Source of the DNA: Plectrocnemia conspersa
Lineage: Eukaryota; Arthropoda; Insecta; Trichoptera; Polycentropodidae
Direction of reading: 5' to 3'
Assembly (NCBI GenBank): GCA_009617715.1
Contig: VTFK01000226.1
Location: forward strand, 186,001 to 250,000
Length of the DNA stretch: 64,000 bases
The notes under the pieces are model-generated. The model was not told where the DNA came from and made no database searches. It was given only the letters and a program-made list of their open reading frames with translations. Positions 35,558-46,842 of the stretch are shown in pieces (within the stretch, counting starts at the first letter, position 1; every line of letters begins with the position of its first letter). The translations under genes and the position numbers were made by a program.

Positions 35558-37781
35558 TCAGGATGTTCCATAAGTCTGCGTTTTTAAGGTTCGGGTTATG
35601 TCAATCAGTTTTTTTATATTTGATTTTTGGAAGCAATACATTATTTTTTGTCGTTTTTGTAAAATATTTGTCGTTTTTAAAAAACTGTTGCATGGATCTA
35701 AATAATTGTCTGTAAAATACGGTGGATGAGAAAGGAGTTCCCAAAAAAATCCATTGATTTTGTTCTAGGGTCTTCTTGGATACAAGAGTGCGAGCGCTGT
35801 CTTGATGTAAAATTACCCTTCTTTAATTTATAAGGGAAGGTCTTTCTTATGGTCTGTTTCTGTTTTAATCAAATTATCTGAGCACATTATGTGTCTGTCG
35901 TAATTGTATGTCCATAATCTAATAACCCATAACGAATTAAACCCTTCATATACATCCAAATGAATAACATTATTATATTGGGTCGTAAATCTGTTCTCGG
36001 GGTTGAAATTGGGAGTTAATTGGCATTCAACCACTTTTACATTGCATGTTAATAAAGTAAAGGATCCACTTCTCATCTTCAGTAAAAATTCAACTCAAAA
36101 ATAAATCATTAATTATTCTTTTTAAATGTGTGTGAACTGATGTAGTTCTGTATCGTTAATTTCGGACCTGCTTTGATGGCAGCCCTAATATCCTCACTAA
36201 CAATTCCTTGCGTAGATATTAAATTCCCAGAACGAAATTTTTTTTTTACAGATGTTTTGTTATTGTCGCATTATGACCGAGTTGAAACTCATAAAGCATA
36301 ATATAGATTATCTAAGATTATTTTATCTCCACTGCCATTGTTGATTTAGGGTTGAAAATATCGAAACAAAAATAGCCCGTTACTTAATAACATCGTTGAT
36401 ACGACTACTACTAACAAATAATAGTGACATTAAAAAAAAAAGTTATACATTTTGTAAATGTAATTGTAAGGTTTGGAAACCCTAAGGGGTGATGACTTTA
36501 AGACTTATTGTGGAATCTGGTTTTATTACATTATATTTATATATGTTTTCTCTGAGCGGTGGTGGAAAAGCTGGCGCAGGTGTGATGTCCGTGGAAGGTC
36601 CTCAGAGGTCTAGTAGGTGGAATGGCAGCGAGTAGACAGTATGTTGTCCGTGGGCGGCGGTCTGTTGGTCTCTCTGTGTTGCTGCTGGTGACTGCCTTCT
36701 CATCAAAGCAGGGTTGCTGACCAATCGCAATTATGCAACGATTATTCAGCTAATCGCTTCTTAGAACGGCGAAATAGGTATACGCCTTTAGAAAGCGACG
36801 TTCATTTGATGGGCATTGTCCAAGGGCGTATTGCATTGCAACAGGAATCTTGAGGAGCCGGTGATTTATTATATCCGTGATTTCGCAACAAAGAAATATT
36901 CTCTCAATGACGGAGAATATTTACAGTAAGACCATAACTCGTGTTATTTATGGGATTTTTTCTGTTCGTAACGAGGGCTGTGTGTGCTCCCAATCCTTTA
37001 CGCTATTGTCTTGTTTCCTTGTCGATGGATGATCATTTTGGTCTGCCTTCAAAGCAGGTCTGGAATTAACGATACAGAAGCTAGCACAAGAACTCAACAT
37101 GTCGCCTACATCAGGCACGGACATTTAAAGGTGCTAATTTGCATAAAATGGGTATCTCATAAATTGTCTGAAAAACACCTCGCACAGCGAATCTCAATAT
37201 GCCAATAATTAATGATTCTATGGAACTGGATTTATTTTTAAGTCAAATTGAATCCTTTACACATTGGATGGCAATCAACCCCCAATTTCAACCCCGAGAA
37301 CAGGATTATACCCCAATAAGATAATGTTATGCATTTGGTGCGATATGAAGGGCATAATTCATTATGAGTGATTGGATTATGAGCAGAAAATTACGACAGA
37401 TACATAATGTGCTAAGCTAATTCGTTTAAAAGCAACTGATATTATAAAAAAATACCTTAGAAGTGTAATTTTACACCAATACACGCGCTCTCATGTATCC
37501 AAATAATTTCTTGGTAACTCCTTTCTCATCCACAGTATTCTTCAAACATTGCTCTAAACGATTATCATATATTTAGATTCCTGCAATAGTGCTTAGTTGG
37601 AAAAAATATTTTACAAAAACGGATATAAAAAACGACATTAAAGAATTTATTGTTTCAAAAAATACATTATATTTCGAATCAGATATAAAAAAAGTTGATT
37701 AACACAGAGAGAATAATGTTTTTATTTTTGACTCATTAAACCAACACCTTAAAAAACGCAAAGACTTATGGAACAACCTGA
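35558..37781. mobile_element. Mariner-ended foldback element with ~0.5 kb inverted arms
   Basis: The left end TCAGGATGTTCCATAAGTCT and the reversed right end TCAGGTTGTTCCATAAGTCT are mariner-like termini, and TA lies outside each. The similarity continues inward for about 490-525 bp: GAGAAAGGAGTT, GAGCGC, ACATTATGTGTCTGTCGTAA and GTTCTCGGGGTTGAAATTG have reverse complements in the right arm (about 37255-37781). The spacer, about 36060-37250, holds another dispersed repeat (36476-37075). Neither arm encodes recognisable transposase motifs. Confidence 0.82.
36476..37075 (+). repeat. Dispersed repeat (possible solo LTR), copy 2
   Basis: Same family and orientation as 23535-24495 but without the MITE. 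The blocks AACCCTAAGGGGTG, TTTCTCTGAGCGGTGG, GTATGTTGTCCGTGGG, CAACAAAGAAATATTC and TTCGTAACGAGGGCTG align in order. It lies in the spacer of the mariner-ended foldback. Confidence 0.7.
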
Positions 37782-38159
37782 TATTATTTAATCATTGTTA
37801 TTTTTTTATACAATTTAAATAGTTGTTATATGTTAGAATATGTAATTATCAACATTCGATAACATCTCTCACACCTCCATTATGCAGTCTCATGCGTAGG
37901 ACGAAATAGTTTCGCTTCAAACAATACATTCTGAGATTACTAACACCTATACGGCGAATAATTGAAGCCTATGCGTGCCGCGTATCGTCGTCGTCGTAAG
38001 AAAACTTAGTTCCAAGTCATTTTAATATATGCATAACATCCTCGATGATCCCCACAATCACGACGAATAAACATATGTGGTCTCTAATAACAGAAATGAT
38101 CGTGTGTTTGCTGTTTATTTTAATCTTTGGTGTATGAAATGTATTTAAAAATATACTTA

Positions 38160-38640
38160 CGCCGACTTTTCTGCAAAGGTCTCGGAGGCTGCATGGCGTA
38201 AGGAATAGAGACGTGGTGCTTCTATGAAAGCTTATTTTTATAAATAGGCCGACGATTCTGTATACTTATTGTTGTGGAAAAAACCTCGCCCTGTCCTTAA
38301 TTGCGCTCATCATTTATGCGGCAAGAGGATTACATAATGGCCGCTTTCGTGTCGTTAATCTTTCTCCGGATACTGCCTTTTAACGTCGCCGAACGGATTG
38401 ACCCTGTTTGACCCGCAATTAGCCTCCTTGAAGGCGAACAACATCGTTTGTTTTTGGTGGTTAATAAATGTTGAGAGCCGCTGGAGTCATCCCGAATAAT
38501 TGCTCTTCATTGCCGTTTGCCATCCGATAGGTGACGCGAAATGACGAAACGCGAGCTGCAGCAAATTGCGTTGCTGAGCAATCGATTGGTTAATTATTTT
38601 TAAACGAGCAGCTCTTAAATGTGATTTTGCGCTTTAACCC
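38160..38640. promoter_or_regulatory. Candidate conserved cis-regulatory module
   Basis: Apparently low-copy, GC-richer sequence packed with homeodomain-type sites: TCCTTAATTGCGC, ATCATTTATGCGG, and ATCGATTGGTTAATTA near 38580-38600. It also carries GGCGAACAAC and ATAAATAGG. No open frame of note and no repeat match. This is the kind of block that is usually an enhancer in insect genomes, but conservation cannot be tested here. Confidence 0.35.
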
Positions 38641-39270
38641 TTAGACCGCCGACCGGTAAATTCTTAATTACTCGCTGTAAGCCATGCGTTTTTAGCGATA
38701 TAAATTTTTGGATTCTTACTCTGTTTAACACATCATTACAGCCAAAATACTCAATTTTTATATTTTAAAATTATATATGTATGATTAACATGATTTAAAC
38801 ATTCTAATTATATCAATAAACAAACATTTTTAGTCGTATTGTTGGAAATATAAAGTGAACAAAACTAAATCTATTGGTCGGTCCGCGTGCTGGCTCGCGT
38901 ACACACACCTACACACACATGCACGCGCGCGACACTATACAAGCGAACGACAAGCAGGGTCATGCTTACACTGAAACAATTTTAATATATAAATCTGCAA
39001 CGCATTTTTTCTTCGTCTGACCTACATCCTGTTATAAAAATTTACAAATCGACAAGATTTCTTTGATGCATACAAAATCACATATATCGTACACAAAAAT
39101 AACCCTAATAACCAAACCGTTTGTTTTTGATCAATGGTGTTTGCAATTGGTTGTTGTTGAAGGTTGTCATATTTCTTTATATATAAAAATAATAAATAAT
39201 AAAACTTGATAGCAAGATACGATGTTACATTTAACTATATATAATTATATGTATAATTTATAATATATAC
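38641..39270. other. AT-rich stretch with short CA-rich run
   Basis: A degenerate CACACA/GCGCGC run lies at about 38898-38935. No gene was seen. Confidence 0.4.
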
Positions 39271-39273
39271 ATA

Positions 39274-39885
39274 TTCTTCTTCTTCTTCCACGGCACTACA
39301 ACCGGTGATCGGTTTTGGCCTTTCCACCTAATTTCTTGTAGGGCTTCTAGATATATCTTGAGTTTTAGTATTTCTTCCGCTATTGTTTGCATTTTTTCCT
39401 GGTTGTAATATTGTACATTCCAGCTTCCAAAATTGAAGTCCAATCGTTTATCTAGATTTCGATCGTCTAGGTCAGGGTTTCCCAAACTTTTTGAGCGACG
39501 GAACACTTCGCGAATCCGAAAATTTTGGCGGAACACTTAGCTTATTTTGCTGTACCCAACTTCTAGATACTAAAATCTTCGCCTTCATTATGAAGTAGAA
39601 TATGTACATTCTTTTAATTTACTCCAAATTTTTGGGAAATATCTATTTAGGCTCCATGGAACACATATTTTGGATTCGCGAAACACCAGTGTTCCGCGGA
39701 ACATAGTTTGGGAAACCATGGTCTAGGTCATTATGAATCGGGGCGGATTTATTATTTCTTTGTGATTTTTTCATAACTATTTGGATTTATCCACGTTGGT
39801 TGGTTTGCTCCATGATAGAAACTCTCCTCCTTTATCCGGGCTTGGGACCGGCAAGAGTGCAACATATCTACACTCCAGGCGGAAT
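39274..39885 (-). pseudogene. LINE fragment: 5' region, endonuclease start and (GAA)n tail, interrupted by a hAT MITE
   Basis: On the - strand the frame reads DFNFGSWNVQYYNQEKMQ then TIAEEI and YLEALQEIRWKGQ (39310-39450). This is the start of the apurinic-type endonuclease domain of non-LTR retrotransposons (WNV...LQE.RW pattern; the QE Glu is catalytic). Upstream, 39729-39885 reads LPVPSPDKGGEFLSWSKP, a plausible LINE 5' segment. Downstream the copy ends in GGCACTAC-type text and a (GAA)5 tail (39274-39288). The rest of the endonuclease and all of the reverse transcriptase are missing. It is either a heavily deleted copy or a short non-autonomous derivative. Confidence 0.75.
39473..39720. 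mobile_element. hAT-like MITE inside the LINE, perfect 8 bp duplication
   Basis: A 248 bp element starting CAGGGTTTCCCAAACTTTTT and ending AGTTTGGGAAACCATG. It is flanked by GTCTAGGT at 39465-39472 and 39721-39728. Removing the element and one duplication rejoins the LINE sequence. CAGGGTTTCCCAAACT is a classic hAT terminus. Subterminal GGAACAC and CGCGAA motifs occur on both arms. Confidence 0.93.
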
Positions 39886-39900
39886 ATGTAATATATATTG

Positions 39901-39925
39901 CACACACACACACATATATATATAC
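39901..39925. repeat. CA/TA microsatellite
   Basis: A CA run passing into a TA run directly after the LINE 5' end. Confidence 0.9.
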
Positions 39926-39929
39926 AATA

Positions 39930-42550
39930 AATAATAAACTTTTCGACCATCGTGACGCATTGGGGTAACCTGTTAGGTCACGATGGTATTAATTTAATGT
40001 AAATAAATAAACACATTACAAATAAATTATAAAATAATAGAACAAGTAAAATAAATTGATTCTACGACAAGGAATCGTTTTTGTTGTTATTATTATTATT
40101 ATTATTTAATATTTACTAAGAGTTAATATTGATATTTTATTAATTATATCTTATTTATATTTATTAATAAGTATTTAATAGTAATTATTATTATTTAATT
40201 ATTACAAACAATAAAAACCAATCACAAAAACAGTTGACAATATTAAAACAGTCGAAATAACGTATAAATATATTCACAAGTATTTACAAATCACAATTAT
40301 CATTGAAATATTGATGACATAATTTAATTTCGATTAATAAATTAAAGTATAAAAAAACGAATTTCCGCGATGCGTTTGTGCTAACCCTAAAAGTGGTCTA
40401 AAGAAGCACGATCGAAACCGCGCGCGAAATACAAACGACTAAAATTAAGACGTGACTTTATAATTATATATACCACTGTTTCATCGCAAATTCTATAAAT
40501 AAAATCATTGAAATCGTTTACTAGGAACTCAAACTGATTTTTAAAACATATATTGCCAACTTTTACCTTTCCGTTTCTTTAAAAAACGAAGGTTTTAACG
40601 AGCGCATCATATGCGCTTGGCGTTAGACAGTAGATTTAGTTGCGCATCATATCATGCGCTTGGCGTTGAAAGGATTAATTAACTTTTAGCAATTGATCAT
40701 CTATAAACATGAAATTTCAATCTATCGTACAAATGTTTTTTTGACGCGAATCAGACTATATCGGATCAAGTTTAATATTTTCAAAAGATTTTTATTATAA
40801 AAACAACTATAGAAAGATTGTGCATTTCGGTATATCCATTGTTTATAAATTGAATAGATTTATAGGCCTGAATGATAGTTGTATACTTATTGTTTTGAAT
40901 TATAGGTTCTCCCAAGCGTCATAAGGGAACGGAAGATATGAAATTTCAATACAATGTCTTTTTGATACAACGCATACCAAAAATACCTATCCTTCGACTT
41001 GACATCCCGCATACATGAATGTTTAATTCGACGTAAAAAATACTACTCGTATGCCGTACATGTGTACGTACAATATGCAAGCAAAGAATTCCCAAGAGCG
41101 TATTTGCTCTTCGTCAAACCGAGTTCGGCATGTTCAATATAAATAATGTATCAAATTGTTTTTTTTTTTTTTTACTTATAGCATTATATCAGAGAATCGC
41201 GTGCCAACTTATTATTTTATTATAATATTTGAGTTTATGTTCAGAGTTAAAAACCGAAACTCAATCGTCTGATACTTGTAAATTTAGACCACGTTAACTC
41301 ACGTGCGCTCTTCTTCATGTCTCTTATCTTTATCTTCGCCCTCTCGAAACTTTTCAATTCCGGCGCAAAGGGATCGAACTAATGGGATAATGTTCGGTCG
41401 CTTGTTCAAACGGTGACAAGTGACAAATTTTGTATCGAGTTCAATATGTTACACATATCCTATGACCGATGGGCAACAGTAAAATAATGAAAGCCACAAG
41501 GATTGCCATTTTTAGTTTACGATTGTCAAACGCTTCTAGTTTGTGGTGTATGATTCAAATGCGGTTAGATTCATAATTAGTCTTGGAGTTGCAATAATCT
41601 GGATTATGCAAGTTTTAACAGGAGTTTTCTATCACATTATAATCTATTCATATGCATGAGAAATTTATTTAAGCTCCTCAATCTTTACCTAACTTGTCTG
41701 AAAACAGTATCGAATTTCATCGATGCGGTCTGCTGAGCTTGCAGTGATTTTTTATCACGTTTTTTCTTTATACAAATACAAAAAGGTGTCTCGTTCGCTT
41801 CGATTTTTATGTATAACGGAATCTGCGAGAAAAATACAACTATCAATTGAACTTTGAGTTTATTAAAAATATACGTTATTATTGATAAATAGTATTGGAA
41901 TTATTGCTAAGTAATATATAAATTTTATGCTAAGCGAAAAGCGGTTATCATAAAATTGCAACAGACGCACGTTTCGTATAAATGACTAGATCACATTATT
42001 ATTGATTGGTGGATGCTTGGGAGATAACGCGTCGCGTGTTGAGTTTGCCGAACAATGTTACTCTTTGAGTTTTGAGGAATATTATTATAAAATAAAAATA
42101 TGACACCTTTAATAGTTTCTTCCAAATGTGTCACATTTGTGCTTAGAATAATATGGAATCCCAATATGATAAAATTACATGTAAAATATTCCTAAGATAT
42201 TTGTTTTTGAAAAAATATGGATATTTGGTTTAGTGATCATTGCTCACACTGTAACTGGTCACAAGGCAACTTGCTCACAAGCCGATTGTTCATAACAAAT
42301 ATTGCTCACATGCTAAAGAAAGTTATTTAATTTCAATATTAACAGAACACAATGTAAAAAAATATCAATTGAATAAATATTTATACACTATGTGGCAATT
42401 AGGTATTTTTGATTAAAAAAATCGAAAGCATATGGATACTTTTAATTATGAAAGCGTGTTGAACGCTGCTGATTTGTTAAATTTAATATATAAATGAACG
42501 GAGATAGATATAAACATAATTGAATAATAGCTGATCGTTTAAAAAAATAA
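39930..42550. other. AT-rich stretch with a small duplicated motif
   Basis: Contains a TTA trinucleotide run (40087-40107) and a poly-T run (about 41159-41174). GCGCATCATATGCGCTTGGC near 40602 recurs, slightly altered, near 40643, followed by GGCGTTGAAAGGATTAA. A GC-richer patch lies at 41280-41450. No gene is recognised. Confidence 0.45.
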
Positions 42551-42552
42551 TA

Positions 42553-42716
42553 AAAGCACACACCCCAATAACACGGTGATTTGGGGACGTGCCCGTTACT
42601 TTATATGTGAGCGAGCCAAAGGAGGATATCTCACCATACGCATTGCAAAATATGAGTATTTTCTAGTCCCCTAAATAGCACGTTCCCAATTTACCGTGTT
42701 ATTGGGGGGTCTACTG
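42553..42716. mobile_element. pogo-like MITE, ACCCCCCAATAACACGG ends
   Basis: The right end, reversed, reads CAGTAGACCCCCCAATAACA and is followed by TA. The left end, ACACCCCAATAACACGGTGA, pairs with it over about 35 bp, including GGGACGTGC against GGGAACGTGC. The outermost left bases are decayed. It is about 164 bp, with no coding capacity. The head resembles the element at 62193 (CAGTAAACCCCCCC). Confidence 0.75.
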
Positions 42717-42960
42717 TATTTAATTAATACATAGAAAGCAAGTTTTTTTAACTCTGAAAAGTGTTTCAGCGCAATCTCTATATTTCTTACGCGCAATGAA
42801 TAAATAATAAAGGTATATTAAATTAATTTAAAATAAAATTCTATAGACACGTAAAATCTGAAATATATCAAATAACTAATAATAAAATATTATTATATTA
42901 TTAAAATTATAAATTAATTTAATCCTACGTATTGAGATTTAAGAAAATATTCAATATTAA

Positions 42961-43177
42961 CCCTTTCACCGCGGATGGCTTTTATAGAAGTTATTAATAA
43001 AATCGCCAGTACTCATGGCCATAAATATTTGAGCCTAATAATATAGTTATTTAGTATAATTTAAGGTCGCACCTATTCATGGTATAATATTAAAAAAAAT
43101 ATACCATGAATAGGTGCCCCCCCAAATAATAACATATTTCGAAATGGCGCGCAAAAATGTCAGCCTCGGTGAAAGGG
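42961..43177. mobile_element. piggyBac-like MITE with a long internal hairpin
   Basis: A 217 bp element flanked by TTAA at 42957-42960 and 43178-43181. The ends are CCCTTTCACCGCGGATGGC and, reversed, CCCTTTCACCGAGGCTGAC. Its core is a perfect 18 bp inverted repeat, GCACCTATTCATGGTATA, at 43069-43086 and 43100-43117 with a 13 nt loop. It is non-coding. Confidence 0.9.
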
Positions 43178-43181
43178 TTAA

Positions 43182-43955
43182 TAAATAAATTGTTATTAGT
43201 ATTTGTATATTTTTTAAGTATTAAAATTTGCAATATTCGTTCTTGCCAACTCCTAGAAACTTGCTAAAAATAAAGTTTTAAATAAGAAAAAGTTTTTGAA
43301 AAAAAAATGAGTGAAGGGCCATCCATTGTCATATTGAACTCAAAAAAAAAATATTTTGACTGGCGCTTAACGATCGTTGAATTTTATGAATAGTGTCCAT
43401 TAATATATTTCCTAACACGGTTACCTAAATATGAATGTATCGGAAACTGCGTGCGTTGGGTGCAGACAAAAGTACAAGCGCATGACGTTAGAAAAAAATA
43501 AAATAAAGTGATCTAATGCTTATAAGTAAATTCCAAAATAATTCACGTTCTGCGTTCTAGCTTGTATACTATCGGGGAAATAGGAGGAGATCAGCGTACC
43601 TACTCTCCCGATTTTTTTACTAATCCAGATGATTCAAGGTGTAACTGGAATCCTTGTTTTTATCTGATAAATATAAAATTATTTATACTATATTGTGTTT
43701 TTCCTATTCGTTCAGAGTCGATATTTTGGCTGACTGTTTTTGAGGTACAGTTTAACGGGGTTTTCATTGCTCTGTTTTTTGTAGGAAAATATTCTCGACT
43801 ATGTTAATTTTAACTTATTTTAATTTTAATTGTTCCACCCACGACCAATGTGTGCTTCTCACTCAATTAACACAGTGAGACCCAAGCAGTCGTTTTTTCA
43901 CGGAATTGTCGTGTTGAGTTGTTTTAACTCTACCAAGTCAGACGACTATAAACTT
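43182..43955. other. AT-rich stretch, nothing recognised
   Basis: No gene or repeat found. Confidence 0.4.
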
Positions 43956-43959
43956 TGTA

Positions 43960-44215
43960 GATAGCAGAGGCGGTAATAAACGCGAGTGCGCTCCAGACGC
44001 TCTCTTCGGTTTGTTAAACACTGTCCTGACCGCGGCAGGTTTTCTCGTTTCTCTATTTTCCTACAGTGTCTACGCTTCCAGTTTCGCCGCCTGCTCTTTC
44101 GAGGATTTTGGCGGTTTGCTTTCACTTTGACCGAGCCCGATGCCAAATCGGTGGGAAGTCGGCGTCGCGGCGCCCCGTCTGATCGGGGATGGAAAACCTT
44201 TTCTATGCGGAACGT
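43960..44215. promoter_or_regulatory. CpG-rich island (candidate promoter or UTR exon)
   Basis: GC-rich block open on both strands (frames 43946-44146 - and 43986-44237 +), each Arg-rich as expected from CpG content. It is a possible site for the missing upstream Arf6 exon, 13 kb upstream of the ATG, or the promoter of another gene. Weak donor-like GGTGGGAAG at about 44150. No coding evidence. Confidence 0.25.
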
Positions 44216-45430
44216 CTTCTATATTATTATATATTAGCTGAATTTAGATTTTTTACACCATACATGCACCACCTAGCTCGATTTTCATCCGTGAGATTAG
44301 GAAAAAATAGGAAAACTGAATCTGTGTTGATCGAAATTATAATTGATTATTAATGTCTAAACATTTTTTATAAAGAACTATCTATGCCATGATTATTAGT
44401 GGTTTTTCACATTAAACTGACTAATAAGTGCATGTATACATTTAAAACTTTAAATGGTAATATATGTATGCCTTCTTCCTTAAAATTTAAAATATTACTA
44501 TAATTAATAACGTATTTTTTCCTTATATTTCGAGTAAATATGAACAATTTCGTATTGAAAATTTATTGTTTTTGCTATATGCAAGTGTGTTATGGACACA
44601 AGAGTGGAATACGGGATAAAATTAAAAATGATAATATATGTATTTATAATTCTGGAAACTGTCGACCCCTAGCGATTTTTGTACACAGGATGATTGAGCA
44701 GCTCATGTTACAAAAACGCCGCAAAAACACAAGAGCAAATGCATTATGTACACGTATCACGAATGTCAAGCTAACGTAGTCAAAATGATGTGACTTCCCT
44801 ATTGTTTCATTTGGTACATCATTACCTGCTTAAAGGGACAAAAATTGTATATTTTCAATAATTTTAAACTAAAGCGGTATCTATGAGCAAATTGTAAATT
44901 AATTTAAAAATAAAATTTAATCGAAAAAAAGTCCAAATCCATTGTTTTTTATGTGCTTTATCTTCATTCTTAAAATTAGTAATTGTACAACACTTGACAT
45001 TTATTTATGTTAAAACCGCGTGTAGCTGATTAATTAATTTATATGATTAATTGCAGTAACGTAAGCGTTTATATTGTTAACATAACCGCAATTTTTTTTA
45101 TTAATATTTTGGATATGAAATATATTTATGTATATATATATATATATATCTCTCCGAAATATATAATTCACACATCGTCACCGCCATATAAAACTAAGGT
45201 TAGAATATTTTTACATATAATATGACAACCTACTGCAAGAGTTGATTTACAGTGTGGCGTATTTCTAGTTTTAGTCAGCATGCTAAATGTGATTTTAGAC
45301 AGTTTTAAAAAAACTTATATTATTCAAATAATAATAAATGTTTTTTTAGTTTAATACTTGTATATTTTATAAATAAATTTGCACTGTGAAAAAATAAAGC
45401 TTAGAGTAGCTTCGCGATAGATAATTCAAT
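44216..45430. other. AT-rich stretch with TA microsatellite
   Basis: A (TA)n run lies at about 45131-45149. Short frames only. Confidence 0.45.
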
Positions 45431-45433
45431 TCA

Positions 45434-46160
45434 GGCTGTAGCTCGCGACAGCCCAGGTAGGGCGTCGGGTGTCGAAGTCCGAGCGGGTCGCATAACTGAA
45501 CTAGAACAGATACCTTAGCGTCTATAAATTAAATTAAGTACAATATAAATTATCGTGCTGTTACAATACCCTCGTATGTGATCGCTTCAGAAAAATATGT
45601 CTCGTATATGGTAATGTTGACAGATTGCAGCATGCACTTTTCCTATAACTTATTTTTAGATGAGGTTCTATAACATGAATTGAAGTTTGAGAGACGTGTC
45701 AAAATAAGCAGTCCCGTTCCTCCAATTTGCGAAACGACCACGCTCCCCTTCCGCCCACTCAATGATTGATGCGGCCGTCATCTGACATGGATCTCGGCGT
45801 CCGCCCCCGTCTCACAAGAAGCACAGCATCCAGTTCGGTGTCAAAACTAAAATAGGTGCTCCCTTCTCCCCGCCCAGGAGGAGGTATCCGTTCATTTACA
45901 ATTCCACCCCTGGATTACCGGTCCGGCCGTACCCACCCGACCCCATACCTCTGGACCATTCCCGGACTATAGTTATACAGCCGCCCACGCCACGCCTGCA
46001 GCTTCATTCATTCATTTTTTGTTGTTGTCGCTCTGCGGTATAATAATTCTGGGAATTCAGAGGTCTGGTTTTTATTAGGAGCTTTCGAGTTTCGAGAGCC
46101 CTCCAAGAGGCGAAAGCTCTTCTGTCTCTTCAGGCTGGAAACCGCGCGAAAGTTTTGCGC
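45434..46160. promoter_or_regulatory. Large low-copy GC-rich island, candidate regulatory region
   Basis: The largest GC-rich block without any frame of 60 codons. It includes pyrimidine-rich runs, CAATGATTGATGCGGCC near 45760 (a TGATTGAT site of the Exd/Pbx-Hox type) and GTTCATTTACAATTCC. At its end is CTTTCGAGTTTCGAGAGCCC with a nearby inverted GGCGAAAGCTC. The absence of both repeats and frames points to a promoter or enhancer rather than a gene body. Confidence 0.35.
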
Positions 46161-46808
46161 TTTAATGTGCTAATTAACGTTTGTGCTTTTATGGATTATT
46201 TTTAAACCCGAAAACAATACTATTATATATACACACATAACTAATGCAATTAAGCTTAATGCGTGACATGCTGTAAATGTGTATATAATGAATATATACG
46301 ATTATATTTTTGTAGACGCGAGGAAAACACCATTCGTGATGGTTATTATATTATAGTAAAACGTTAAAGTCGTATTAATGCCATTACTTATACACCGATT
46401 CTGCGATTTAAACTATTGGCGAGAATCCAATACCAATAAGCTTACCCCATGTTACCTTTTAGAGGAATTTTGTCTGTCTGGCTAGAATTCTGCACTGGTT
46501 TCATTGCGCTATTTTATTTTTAATGCTTTTAAGATATTTTTAGACTAGTAATAAGGTGAATAGGATATTTTAAGTCAATAGGAAATCTTAGATTTTAACA
46601 TTTATGTTGCAAGTTAGATAAACGATCGTTGCTTGTCAATTTTAAATCAGTTTGATGTATGTTTTATTATGTAGCTCGCAAACATGACCAAACAAATGTA
46701 AATTTTGCCGCCACCATTTCGGTCGGTTGATGTCATGATCTTTCTAAGGTTCCTGCTACGAAAATGGGCATATGCAAAAGGAATTGGATTATGAGAATAC
46801 AAACTTTG

Positions 46809-46842
46809 GATGACTCATCGAAATTTACAACGATGAGTCATC
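46809..46842. repeat. Perfect 12 bp inverted repeat
   Basis: GATGACTCATCG and CGATGAGTCATC separated by AAATTTACAA. Each arm contains TGACTCA, an AP-1-type site. It may be a hairpin or a pair of binding sites. Confidence 0.85.
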
